Shown here: positions 52,480 to 62,240 of the stretch, piece by piece
Numbering within the stretch: position 1 is the first letter of the stretch
How the letters are laid out: the number at the start of each line of letters is the position of its first letter
NCBI RefSeq assembly: GCF_004119445.1
Contig: NZ_QICI01000050.1
Location: 162,465 to 226,464, forward strand
Origin: Chryseobacterium sp. CH21
Lineage (GTDB): Bacteria > Bacteroidota > Bacteroidia > Flavobacteriales > Weeksellaceae
Length of the DNA: 64,000 bases
Direction of reading: 5' to 3'
Position numbers and translations under genes: made by a program
The notes under the pieces: model-generated
The model's input: the letters and a program-made list of their open reading frames with translations, nothing else
Databases searched by the model: none
Told to the model about the DNA's origin: nothing

Positions 52480-52487
52480 CAAAAATA
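52480..52487 (-). promoter_or_regulatory. -7 promoter box of the FUSC gene
   Basis: TATTTTTG on the minus strand ends 4 nt before the ATG at 52475. Confidence 0.5.
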
Positions 52488-52694
52488 GCTATTGAATTTA
52501 AGAAAATCGCCATAAAAAAGAGACTTTTGTAAACTTAATATTATATTTCTTGTAAAGCGGGCAGTTGCGCTGTTTAAAATAAATTCTCTGTTAAAGCAGA
52601 TCGACGAAAGGTTATTCTGTTTTAACATTTTTGCTGGTAAATATGTTCTACGAATCGCTACCTTAGCTTATATCAATTCTTAAAAAATTCGCTC

Positions 52695-53453
52695 ATGAAA
52701 ATTATTATTAAAAATATATTTATCTTTTTATCTTCTATTTTAATGTTGAGCTGCAGTTCGCAGAATAAGGATCAATTTAAAGCAAAAGAAATTTATAAAT
52801 CCAAGGATCTTATTATTACTCAGATTTCGGAAAATTCTTTTATTCATACTTCCTTTAAACAGACGAATGATTTCGGAAATGTACCGTGTAATGGATTAAT
52901 TGTAAAAGATAATAATGAAACGATTGTTTTTGATACACCTACCAATGACAAAAGTTCAGAAGAGTTGATAGAGTTTATCAATAAAAAACTTCATGCAAAA
53001 ATCAATGCCGTTATTCCTACTCATTTTCATGATGATAGTTTGGGTGGATTGATGGCTTTTCATCAACATAATATTCCATCTTATTCATATATAAGAACAG
53101 CTGAATTAGCTAAAGAAAATAATTTTGTTGTTCCGGAAAACAGTTTTAAAGATTCTGTCGTTTTACAAGTTGGAAATAAAGACGTCACTGCGAAGTTTTT
53201 CGGAGAAGGACATACAAAAGATAATACAGTGGGATATTTTCCAAGCGAAAATATTCTGTTCGGTGGTTGTTTGCTTAAAGAGCTTGAAGCTAGCAAAGGG
53301 TATTTGGGAGATGCTAATGTTTCTGTCTGGTCCAATACTGTTGAGAAAGTAAAAAAAGAATATCCGGATGTGAAAATTGTAGTTCCCGGACATGGAGAGT
53401 ATGGCGATGGAAAACTTCTTGACTATATCATTAATTTATTTAAAGGTCAATAG
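52695..53453 (+). CDS. Subclass B1 metallo-beta-lactamase, predicted lipoprotein
   Basis: A 252-residue class B1 metallo-beta-lactamase, a periplasmic zinc enzyme that hydrolyses beta-lactams including carbapenems. All zinc ligands are visible: PTHFHDD (H-x-H-x-D, residues about 111-115), the third His in GEGHTKDN, Cys in LFGGCLLKE and the last His in VPGHGEYG. The spacing and Cys identify B1. The N-terminus ends in a lipobox, LMLSC, so it should be membrane-anchored, unlike most B1 enzymes (NDM is the known exception). It cannot be assigned to a named allele family. It is chromosomal in appearance, with no integron or IS nearby. The closing KGQ codons run into a tandem repeat. Confidence 0.92.
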   Translation: MKIIIKNIFIFLSSILMLSCSSQNKDQFKAKEIYKSKDLIITQISENSFIHTSFKQTNDFGNVPCNGLIVKDNNETIVFDTPTNDKSSEELIEFINKKLHAKINAVIPTHFHDDSLGGLMAFHQHNIPSYSYIRTAELAKENNFVVPENSFKDSVVLQVGNKDVTAKFFGEGHTKDNTVGYFPSENILFGGCLLKELEASKGYLGDANVSVWSNTVEKVKKEYPDVKIVVPGHGEYGDGKLLDYIINLFKGQ

Positions 53454-53810
53454 TGAATTTTTTGCTTCGCAAAGTGAATGGTGAATTTTTTTCGAGGTTT
53501 CAAAAATTGACAAGCGCAGCGAATTGACGATTCATAAGTCAATAGTGAATTTTTGCTTTGTAAAGTGAATGGTGAATTTTTTCGAGGTTTCAAAAATTGG
53601 CAAGCGAAGCGGATTGACGATTCATAAGTCAATAGTGAATTTTGCTTCGCAAAGTGAATGGTGAATTTTTGCGATGTTTTAGAAATTGGCAAGCGCAGCG
53701 AATTGACGATTCATAAGTCAATAGTGAATTTTTTGCTTCGCAAAGTGAATGGTGAATTTTTTTCGAGGTCACAAAATTGACAAGCGAAGCGAATTGACCA
53801 TTGACCATTC
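53446..53810. repeat. Four-copy ~90-bp tandem repeat
   Basis: Copies start at about 53446, 53538, 53628 and 53717 (periods 92, 90, 89), each opening with GTCAATAGTGAATTTT. Every unit contains TGCTTCGCAAAGTGAATGG, a TTTCGAGGT segment and CAAGCG(A/C)AGCGAATTGAC. The units are close but not identical. The first copy overlaps the last codons of the metallo-beta-lactamase gene. The open frame on the minus strand through the repeat is an artefact of the period. Confidence 0.95.
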
Positions 53811-53812
53811 AC

Positions 53813-53843
53813 AAAAAAGCCTCATACGAGATGAGGCTTTTTT
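53813..53843. terminator. Bidirectional terminator downstream of porV
   Basis: GCCTCAT and ATGAGGC form a 7-bp stem with a 5-nt loop, with A6 before it and T6 after it. It can serve both the beta-lactamase side and the minus-strand porU-porV transcript. Confidence 0.85.
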
Positions 53844-53862
53844 ATATAGCTGTTGCTTTTTT

Positions 53863-55026
53863 TTAACGATCGTTGTTGGATGTTTCTTCTCCAATGTTCC
53901 AGGTAAGACCGAAACGAAGGGTGTTATCCAATGCACTGTTGATTTTAGACATATTGATCAGGTAAGAAAGATCCAGTCCGAAAGAACGGTATCTTAATCC
54001 AACCCCTGCTGTAGCAAACTGTCTTGCTCCCTGCTCTTCACTTTCATGGAAGTAACCTCCTCTTACTGAAAAAGCATTGTCATATGAATATTCTAAAGCA
54101 CCACTATACATGATACTGTTTTTATTTTTGAAAGATTTTCCGATACCAGCCATTGGTCCTACATTTGGGATCTGATAAATTGGCTGTCTTGTATTTGGGT
54201 CTATACCTGCATATTCAGATCCTGGAACCAAAAGTTTTGAACCTTCTACAGAAATTCCTACTCTGTTCATGTCATCCAGGTACATGTCATATCCAACCCC
54301 TAATCTTGCCATAGTCGGAAGATAAGATCTTGATTCTTCATTTCCTGTATAATCCAGTTTCGGACCTAAGTTCTGAATAGCCAAACCGGCATTAATCTTA
54401 CCATCATATCCTCCGATACTTGAGAACCTTGGAGAGGTATAGTATCCTGAAACGTCTACTGCAAAACTGTTCGCAGCCTTAAGTGTAGTATCTGTGTTGA
54501 ATCCTCCGGCTAAGTCTGAACGGATAAATCTACCGGTAACGGCACCAGAGAAAGAGTCAGAAAGCTTCAAGGCGTAAGCAACGTCAATGGAGAATTCGTT
54601 TGGTTTTGATGTACCCATTGATGCAATTTCTGTACCTACCAGCTGAGTCAGGTCTACCTGTCCCATGTTGAAATAATAGATACTTGCAGAGATTGTGGAT
54701 CTTTCTTCCTGCCCCAGGAACTTATGGAACGAAGCATATAATAAGAATACATCATTGGTAAGTTTTCCCATATAAGGCGTATAGTTAAGACCTACGGAAG
54801 AACTTGTTCTGCTGAAAGGATATTTAGCCGCATTCCAGAATTGTGAAAATGCATCCGGAGAGGTTACCACCCCTTGATCTCCCATACCTCCCGATCTCGC
54901 GTCAGGTGCAATTCTTAGGAAAGGAGCTCCGGTAAGAACTGGGTTTACTTTACCTAAATCTTGCGAATAGCCTAAAAAACCAGCACTCAAACCAAATCCT
55001 AAAAGCAGTTTAGTAGTTAAATTCAT
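53863..55026 (-). CDS. porV: PorV, type IX secretion outer membrane protein
   Basis: A 387-residue outer membrane beta-barrel of the PorV/LptO family, in the FadL superfamily. After a signal peptide (ending GFLGYSQ) come the conserved APFLRIAPDARSGGMGDQGVVTSPDAFSQFWNAAKYPF segment and repeated amphipathic strands (for example GVGLRYRSFGLDLSYLI). PorV carries folded cargo proteins from the T9SS translocon to the sortase PorU at the cell surface. It lies just downstream of porU on the same strand, the usual flavobacterial order. Confidence 0.95.
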   Translation of the reverse strand: MNLTTKLLLGFGLSAGFLGYSQDLGKVNPVLTGAPFLRIAPDARSGGMGDQGVVTSPDAFSQFWNAAKYPFSRTSSSVGLNYTPYMGKLTNDVFLLYASFHKFLGQEERSTISASIYYFNMGQVDLTQLVGTEIASMGTSKPNEFSIDVAYALKLSDSFSGAVTGRFIRSDLAGGFNTDTTLKAANSFAVDVSGYYTSPRFSSIGGYDGKINAGLAIQNLGPKLDYTGNEESRSYLPTMARLGVGYDMYLDDMNRVGISVEGSKLLVPGSEYAGIDPNTRQPIYQIPNVGPMAGIGKSFKNKNSIMYSGALEYSYDNAFSVRGGYFHESEEQGARQFATAGVGLRYRSFGLDLSYLINMSKINSALDNTLRFGLTWNIGEETSNNDR

Positions 55027-55085
55027 ATGTTGTCTTTTATATATTATCAGTTTTTTATTAATATTATTGTCTATGTATTATTTAA

Positions 55086-58000
55086 TTATTTCAAAAGTAC
55101 CATTTTTTCTACAGCTGTAGCACTTCCTTTGCATTTTTCTTGATTTTGACTTTTTGCAAATATCTTAAAAATATACGTACCTTTTGCTACTGTAGCACCA
55201 AATCATCTCTTCCGTCCCATTCTATTGCCTGACGTGGGGTTCTAAAGCCCTGTAGGAACGGTTCTGCTACCACCGGTTGTGATAAAGTTCTTACCAATCT
55301 TCCGGTAATTGTATAAATTTGTACGTTCACATCCAGAATATCATCACAATTGTGTTCAAACTGAATATAAGTTTTATTTGTAAATGGATTTGGCCAGTTC
55401 AACGGACGGTTGATCGTCAGGTGTTGGTCAGACTCATCTTTAACTTCAAAGTTTAACGTAGCAGATGTAGAATTATTGTTTATGTCCCAAACTTTAAATG
55501 ATAATTGATGCTGACCTACTGCAAGATTTCGGAAAGGATAGGTTACATTCCCTTTCTGGAATTCAGCAAGACTAGGGTTTAAACATCCGTTTCCTTCTCC
55601 TGGGGCATAATAGTCATTCAATACAACAGTGTTGATAATCTGCCCGTCCAGATATACCGTAATATCATGACCTACCCCGGATCCTGTGGAGTTGATTCCT
55701 GTGTCATCTGTAAGACAGGCAAGAAGCATCGGATTCTGGTTGGTAATTCCACCGTCTGCAAAGTTGGTGTTATTCATATACAGTTTTACTTTTGGAGGCT
55801 GATTATCATTAATTCCGTTAGGATTGATATCACCCACCTGTACAGCCTGATTATTGAAAACATCAGTTGCCTTGTTGTCTGCGTATGCTAAAATTCTTCC
55901 CTGCCCTACGGCATAATTGATATCTTTAGGAACATAGAACTCAGCAGTAAATACTCCATTTACAGCAGTTCCGGCAGCTTTTACAATAGCACTTCCTTCT
56001 TCGGTATAGTCTAATACAGGAGATAATGCACCACTGTTATTTAATGTTTTTTTATTTAATCTCTTATCAAAAATGTTGATGCTTACTCTTCCGTTGAAAG
56101 TATTGTTCAATGTTCCGTTCGGATTATTAATATGTCCTTTTATTTTCACAAAATCCAAACCTCTGATCAGTCCCGGAACCGGAGTTTCAATATTATCAAT
56201 AGTAAGAAGTCTCTGTGGTCTGCTCAGTTTCATAGCAGGATCCCCCAGGAAATTAACCTTTAAATGGTTATTATTCGGACCCTTTTGTTTTTTTGCAATT
56301 AAATGAGCATTTCCTAATGAGTTAAAGTCGTCGCTGGTTAACTTAAATATATTTTGGGTCAGTGTATTGGTAAAATCACGTCCATAATCTACACCAATGG
56401 CACGGCTGGAAGTAATCATTGTTGATGCACCTCCCTGTTTCATTTTGATAAACTGTTCTCCCACAGAGTTGGTTGAAGGTTCGTCCCATAATGTGAATTC
56501 ACATGTAATGGTAGAAACAAAAGGAAATCTGCTGTATACATTGGAGAAGTTATTGGCATTCTGAACCTCAGTGCTTGTCAATACCCTTTCCTGTGCCCAG
56601 CCATTGATTCCTCCATGCCCGAAATAGAATAAATATAAACTGTTTCCAATCGCATTGGAAATAGCCTGATTCACTTGTGGATATCTTCGTCCCCCAGATG
56701 TACTCTGAGCGGTAAAGGCGTCCATGTATAATTTTTTAACGTTGTATTCTTTCAGTTCAGTCTGACCTGGTTGTTCAAATATATTAACCAGAGATGTATT
56801 CATTACATTGTGGAACGGGCTTCCTCCTTCATTATTGTCATCCACTACGAAGTCAAGTCTCATACGCCAGTCTCCAAATGGGCTCGATTGTCCCTGAAGA
56901 GAATTGTAATAAGCCAGTGTTTTATTGATCATATCTCCGGCTTCACTTACATTGGCAGCAGGGATTCTTCCCACTGGCAGATCCGGTAGATTGTTTTCAA
57001 TTAATAACGTTGTTTGTGGCTTCGTCATTACAATATAGTCATCCGTTACAAATGATGATACATAATCTGAGGACTGCTCACTCTGGTAGCTGGAAACAAC
57101 ATTTGAATTATTCGGAACTCTGTTCTTATAATCAAATGAAGTATCTCCTAGAATAAATACATACTGAAGTCTCCCAAGAGGAGTATTAAGCTTGCTGACG
57201 AAATCTCTTATTGCAGTAAGATCTTTACTTCCGCTGCCATATTCTTCATAGATCTTATTAATGTCTACAATCTCTACCTTATAGTTATGATTGGTCTGAT
57301 GATAGTTGGCGATTCTCTGTGCCTGACCCATCATTTCAGGTACGGTAAGGATCAGATAATCGACATTTTGTATTGCAGACAGATTCTGATTGGAAATTCT
57401 TCCTACAAACTGCGGCGAGTAAGCAGCATCTGCACGGAAGGCTACAAATTCATTATTGAAGTTTGGATCTGCAGCTGTATAAGCAAAGTTGAATGAGCCT
57501 GCTCCGGCTTTATTCACTCTTTTGTTTGCATTGGTAATATCTGTTACATCCCATACCTGTTCTATATTAGCTGCATTACTGATACTGAATCCATAGTCTG
57601 TATTACTACCGCTTACAATAGAATAATCCCTGAAGTTCATCTGTGAACCATTGAAAGCAAGATTTTCTTTGTACTGAGCTTCTACGTAATCAAAATAGAA
57701 TGTTCCGTTAGGATTTTTAGAGATATCAGGATTCAGAACCATTGTAATTTGATTCCCTGTAAGATTGGTAAGGGTACCGGTAAAGGTTACCGGGTAGAAG
57801 TTATACTGATAGGTTGATGTATCAGTAGGAACAATCTGCTGTGGATTTGGAGTTAAATTATTGATCTTAAAATCAATGGTATTTTGTTGTGCTTTATAAG
57901 CTACTACCTGTGTTCTGTATCGTACTACATCATTCGCCTGGATTGGTGAATTGGTGGTAAGAGTTATTGTTTTTTCATTGGTGAAAGGAGCATCCTCTAC

Positions 58001-58987
58001 CCATGTTCGGCCTACTTTCAACAGGTTTTTCTGATCTTTGTTGATCACCTGATAGTTGTCATATCTTGTAATCAGCTGGGCAGGAAGATTTCCGTCAACT
58101 GTTGGAACTCTTTTTCCGGCCCCTTTATCAAAGTTGATATAATAATATGAGAAATCTTCATAGATATTTTTGACATTATTGCTTCTTTCGCTGAATCGGG
58201 TGTCCTTTCTTTTAAAACCGTTTCCGTTGGAACTGTCATAAAGATTGTATCCATCCGGCCCCTGAGCATAAAAAAGAGCATAGTCATTGTCATTCCATAC
58301 CCCATCATCTTCACCTACTACCTGAATAGAATTTTCCTGTAAAGCACCATATCTCCCATCCTGATTAAATTCAGGAAGCATTACACCTCCGTTTCCATAG
58401 ATTCTGAAATTTTTGGGATTTACAGAACCCGGATTGATTCCGTTATCTTTTAAAAACTGTGATGTGATTTTGAATATACCAGACTTATCTACTTTTATTT
58501 TGTAGAAATTTCCACTTGATAAAGGATTGGTGGTAGTTCCTATCTTATTAACAGTTCCTGTCGTATTTACAAAGGAAGCCGCTTCTGTAACATTAAATGA
58601 AGATAATCTCTGAACACGGCCTTTTACATTTTTAAATAAAGCAATACTAATGCTGGCATAGGTATCACCATCTAAATTATAATAGGAAACATCTGCCACG
58701 TCATAATCCGGAAGTCTGCCTTTGTCCAGTTCAAATAAATCCTGATTGGAAACGCTCTCCCAGACAAGATCTGAAATTTTAAGTTGCTTTTCTCCGATTT
58801 TTTGCTTGGTTACTATAAAAACATTATTTTGGCTGAAAGAAAAACCCTCATTTTTAAAATTAGGAAGATTTAATTTTGTGTCACCAAAATCCTGGATTTT
58901 AGAACCATTCCATTCAATGGTGTTTCTTTGGGCGTAAAGTGTTGATGCAAAAGCGATTAAAGATAAAAGCGTAATTTTTCGTCTCAT
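55086..58987 (-). CDS. porU: PorU, type IX secretion sortase (frameshifted near C-terminus)
   Basis: PorU is the cell-surface sortase of T9SS, a C25 (gingipain-type) peptidase that cuts the C-terminal sorting domain and joins cargo to A-LPS. A signal peptide (ending ASTLYAQ) is followed by the C25 domain with catalytic His in YLFYFGHGGINGW and Cys in VSTITCEFTLWD, and then Ig-like domains. As written, the frame ends at 55187 after GRDDLVLQ. One added base at 55198-55202 (CCAAA on plus) restores GATVAKGTYIFKIFAKSQ and a C-terminus ending KMVLLK at 55086. The repaired protein has 1300 residues. The loss is in the sorting-domain-like tail, not in the protease. Confidence 0.93.
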
Positions 58988-59126
58988 GTTTACTATTGAA
59001 ATTGCTAAATTACAAAATAAATGAAAATTTTAGAATTAAATTGTGATACAATAAAATTAATTTGTTAACGTTTTTCAAAAAAATCAAATGTTTACTTGAT
59101 TTATTGAATAATTTATTTTTTCTTTG
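58988..59126. other. AT-rich region between divergent porU and gldJ
   Basis: Probably contains promoters for both genes. On the gldJ side TACTTTG (59127-59133) precedes the ATG by 18 nt; nothing definite was found for porU. Confidence 0.4.
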
Positions 59127-59151
59127 TACTTTGAAAATATTTATATCGACT

Positions 59152-60752
59152 ATGAAAAACTAAAGTTGTTTTCATTAATAGCATTAAGTTCTACACTTGC
59201 ATTAACCAGCTGTGGCGGATCAGGAACCAGCAAAGGTGGCGGTACCAAAAAATTTGTCAGTAAAACGGGTTGGAAACCAAACGAAAAACAAGGTTGGTTT
59301 TTTGCAGGAAAGCAACAAAAGCAGAAGGGGTGGCCTGGAATGGTATATGTAGAAGGTGGAACTTTTACAATGGGATTAGTGAAAGATGATGTTATGCACG
59401 ATTGGAATAACACACCTCGCAGAATGCAGGTAAGTTCATTCTTTATCGGAGAAACAGAAATTACTAACTACGAATACCGTGAATACCTTACATGGTTGAA
59501 GTATGTATTTCCACCAAGTGATCCTAGTTTTAAGGAAATCTATAACGGTGCTTTGCCGGATACCTTATTATGGGACAACAAATTAGCAAGAAACGATTAT
59601 AACGAAACGTATTTGCGTTCTCCGGAATTCGATTACTATCCGGTTGTAGGGGTTTCCTGGACTCAGGCAAACAGATACTGTGAATGGCTGTCAGACAGAG
59701 CGAATGAAAAAGCTTTGATGCAGGCTGGTATTATTGCTAAAGATTTGTATATCAATGAATCCAACAACCAGGGAGGTACTGCATTCAACATGGATAAATT
59801 CAAATCGAATGATCCTGAAATGCAAGGATATATTAATGAGAAAAGAATGCAGCAAAAAACTGGTATGAAAACTACAAACCAGAGATTGCTTGCAGCTAAC
59901 AGAGCTCCAAATTCTGCAATGGTACAGAAGTTCAGACTTCCTACAGAAGTAGAATGGGAATATGCTGCTCTTGGAATGGCGAAAACCAGAGAATACAACC
60001 AATACTTAGGTAAAAAACCTGAAATCGAAAGATTAAGAGGTACTAAAGGAAGAGATAGAGGAATGTTCCTTGAAAACTTCAAAATGGGTAAAGGTGACTA
60101 TTCTGGTATCGCTGGATGGAAGAATGACGGATCAGCTCAAACTTCTGATGTAAGACAATATCCATCTAATGATCTTGGTGTTTATGGTATGTACGGTAAC
60201 GTTTCAGAATGGACTGCCGATGTTTACAGACCAATCATTGACGAAGATTACAACGATTTCAACTATTATAGAGGAAATATGCCTCAGGCGATCGTAAGAA
60301 ACGGAGACGGTACTTATAAAATGATCGACGAAGGTACTATCAAATATGATACTTTAGCTGATGGAAGATTAGTTTACAGAGGACTTCCTGGACAATTCGA
60401 AAGACAGACTATTGCTGACTATAGAAACTATAGAGACGGTGACAGACAATCTTCTTTAGAATATTACAGAGCTTCTGATTCTGCTGCTGGATTCGATATG
60501 TATAACGCTCCTAAAACAAGCTTTGTTGTAGATGGAACGGGTAGAGTGAAATTGCAGAAAGATACTAAAGATAGAACTTCAGGAATCTCTAACGAGGTGA
60601 GAGTAGTAAAAGGTGGTTCTTGGCAGGATACAGCATATTGGCTGGATCCGGGACAAAGAAGATATAAAAATCAAAACAGAGCTTATGGTTGGGTAGGATT
60701 CCGTGTTGCACAGGATGCCAGAACTAGCGATAAGAGTAGAACTAGAAGATAA
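59152..60752 (+). CDS. gldJ: GldJ, gliding motility lipoprotein (frameshifted at codon 3)
   Basis: GldJ is an outer-membrane lipoprotein of the formylglycine-generating-enzyme/sulfatase-modifying fold, needed for gliding and T9SS function. The ATG at 59152 runs into a stop after three codons (ATG AAA AAC TAA). One extra A in the A5 run (59155-59159) gives MKKLKLFSLIALSSTLALTSC, a proper signal peptide with lipobox (Cys about residue 21). The remaining frame is intact: GMVYVEGGTFTMG, ETEITNYEYREYL, VVGVSWTQANRYCEWL, YGMYGNVSEWTADVY and VVKGGSWQDTAYWLDPGQRRY. The repaired length is 533 residues. Its neighbours porU and murF match known flavobacterial order. Confidence 0.93.
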
Positions 60753-60773
60753 TATTTATCAAAAAATACTTAT

Positions 60774-60810
60774 AAAAAACCTTCCGAACTTTCGGAAGGT
60801 TTTTTATTTT
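60774..60810 (+). terminator. Terminator of gldJ
   Basis: CCTTCCGAA and TTCGGAAGG form a 9-bp stem with a short loop, flanked by A6 and T6. Confidence 0.85.
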
Positions 60811-60903
60811 TGACTCATGAAATCGCTTGGTCTAAAAAAAATCAAAAACACTCTTATACATTGGGCGATTGCATGTGATTTCTAAAAAAATATATATTTC
60901 CAA

Positions 60904-62175
60904 ATGAATATAGAACAGTTTTATCCCTTATTTCTGCAGTCCGAGAAAGTGACCATTGATAGCAGAAAAATAGCAAAGAATGATATTTTCTTTGCTTTTT
61001 CCGGTGAAAATTTCAATGCAGCTACTTTAGCGGAAAAAGCCATTGATGATGGTGCTTTGGCAGTGATTGTTGAACTCCAGGAATTTGAAAACAGAGATAA
61101 AAATATCTTCTATGTTCCATCCACCCTTGAGTTTCTGCAACAGTTGTCACTTTATCACAGAAGCAAACTTAACATTCCTTTTATAGGACTTACAGGAAGT
61201 AACGGAAAGACAACGACTAAAGAATTGATTCATGCCGTTCTCTCGGAAAAGTTTAATGTTCAGTATACATTCGGGAACCTTAATAATCATATCGGAGTTC
61301 CTCTGACGATCCTTTCTATCAAGCCTGAACACGAAATGGCTGTGATTGAAATGGGAGCCAATCATCAGAAAGAAATAGAATTTTTGTGTACCATCTGTCA
61401 GCCTGATTTCGGATATATTACCAATTTTGGAAAGGCTCACTTAGAAGGTTTCGGAGGTTTTGAAGGAGTGATTAAAGGGAAGTCTGAGCTTTATGATTAT
61501 CTTAAAAACAATCATAAAACCATTGTTGTTAATGAAAATGATCCTATTCAGATAGAAAAAACTGAAAACTATTCACCTAAAATTACTTTTGGAAAAGATA
61601 CCTCAGACTACAATTTTGAATCTTTTTCAGAAGAACATTTTGTAGGATTGACGTATCAGGGAGCGAAAGCTGTTTCAAAACTGACAGGAGAATATAACTT
61701 CACAAATCTTTGTGCGGCTGCAAGTCTTGGGCTTCATTTTGGAATCGGTTTTGAAAAAATAAAACATGCTTTGGAACTGTATACACCTACCAATATGAGA
61801 TCTCAGGTGGTGAAAAAAGAGGGGAGAACTCTTGTTCTGGATACGTATAATGCCAACCCAAGTTCTATGACGGCATCGTTAAACAATTTTATCAGTTTTG
61901 AAGGCAGTAAAACCATTATTATCGGAGATATGCTGGAATTGGGTGATGAAAGTAAGAAAGAGCATCAAAACATACTGAAACTGGCTCAGGATCTTCATTT
62001 CAATGAGATTATTACGGTTGGAAAACATTTCAAAGCAGTTAATCCTTCAGAACTTGCTTTTGAAAATACAGCAGAGCTGACAGAATATTTAAAACAAAAT
62101 AAAATTCAGTCCGAAAACATCTTGTTGAAAGGATCCAGAGGAATTGCTCTGGAGAAGTTGATCGACTTTGTGTAA
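60904..62175 (+). CDS. murF: UDP-N-acetylmuramoyl-tripeptide--D-alanyl-D-alanine ligase
   Basis: MurF adds D-Ala-D-Ala to the UDP-MurNAc-tripeptide, the last cytoplasmic step of peptidoglycan precursor synthesis. The 423-residue protein has an N-terminal substrate domain (TIDSRKIAKNDIFFAFSGENFN), the ATP loop GLTGSNGKTTTKELI (about residues 96-110), VIEMGANHQKEIEFL, NFTNLCAAASLG and the C-terminal DTYNANPSSMTASL and IIGDMLELGDES blocks. It is encoded apart from the main division/cell-wall cluster, next to gldJ as in other flavobacteria. Confidence 0.96.
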   Translation: MNIEQFYPLFLQSEKVTIDSRKIAKNDIFFAFSGENFNAATLAEKAIDDGALAVIVELQEFENRDKNIFYVPSTLEFLQQLSLYHRSKLNIPFIGLTGSNGKTTTKELIHAVLSEKFNVQYTFGNLNNHIGVPLTILSIKPEHEMAVIEMGANHQKEIEFLCTICQPDFGYITNFGKAHLEGFGGFEGVIKGKSELYDYLKNNHKTIVVNENDPIQIEKTENYSPKITFGKDTSDYNFESFSEEHFVGLTYQGAKAVSKLTGEYNFTNLCAAASLGLHFGIGFEKIKHALELYTPTNMRSQVVKKEGRTLVLDTYNANPSSMTASLNNFISFEGSKTIIIGDMLELGDESKKEHQNILKLAQDLHFNEIITVGKHFKAVNPSELAFENTAELTEYLKQNKIQSENILLKGSRGIALEKLIDFV

Positions 62176-62178
62176 TAA

Positions 62179-62223
62179 AAAAGGAGGCTGGAAGTTCTTC
62201 AATGATAACTTCCAGCCTCCTTT
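62179..62223. terminator. Long bidirectional terminator between murF and the Nudix gene
   Basis: AAAGGAGGCTGGAAGTT and AACTTCCAGCCTCCTTT form a 17-bp stem with a 10-nt loop. Its arms are the same GGCTGGAAGTT text found in intergenic repeats at 24220 and 42335. Confidence 0.85.
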
Positions 62224-62240
62224 CTTCATTCTTCCAGCCT

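Noticed and set aside
53447..53692. An 81-codon open frame on the minus strand through the tandem repeat
   Set aside because: It is built only from the repeated units, has internal repeats of the same length as the DNA period and shows no protein family features.
53446..53810. Possible CRISPR array
   Set aside because: The units are ~90 bp and repeat throughout, with no unique spacers and no cas genes in the window.
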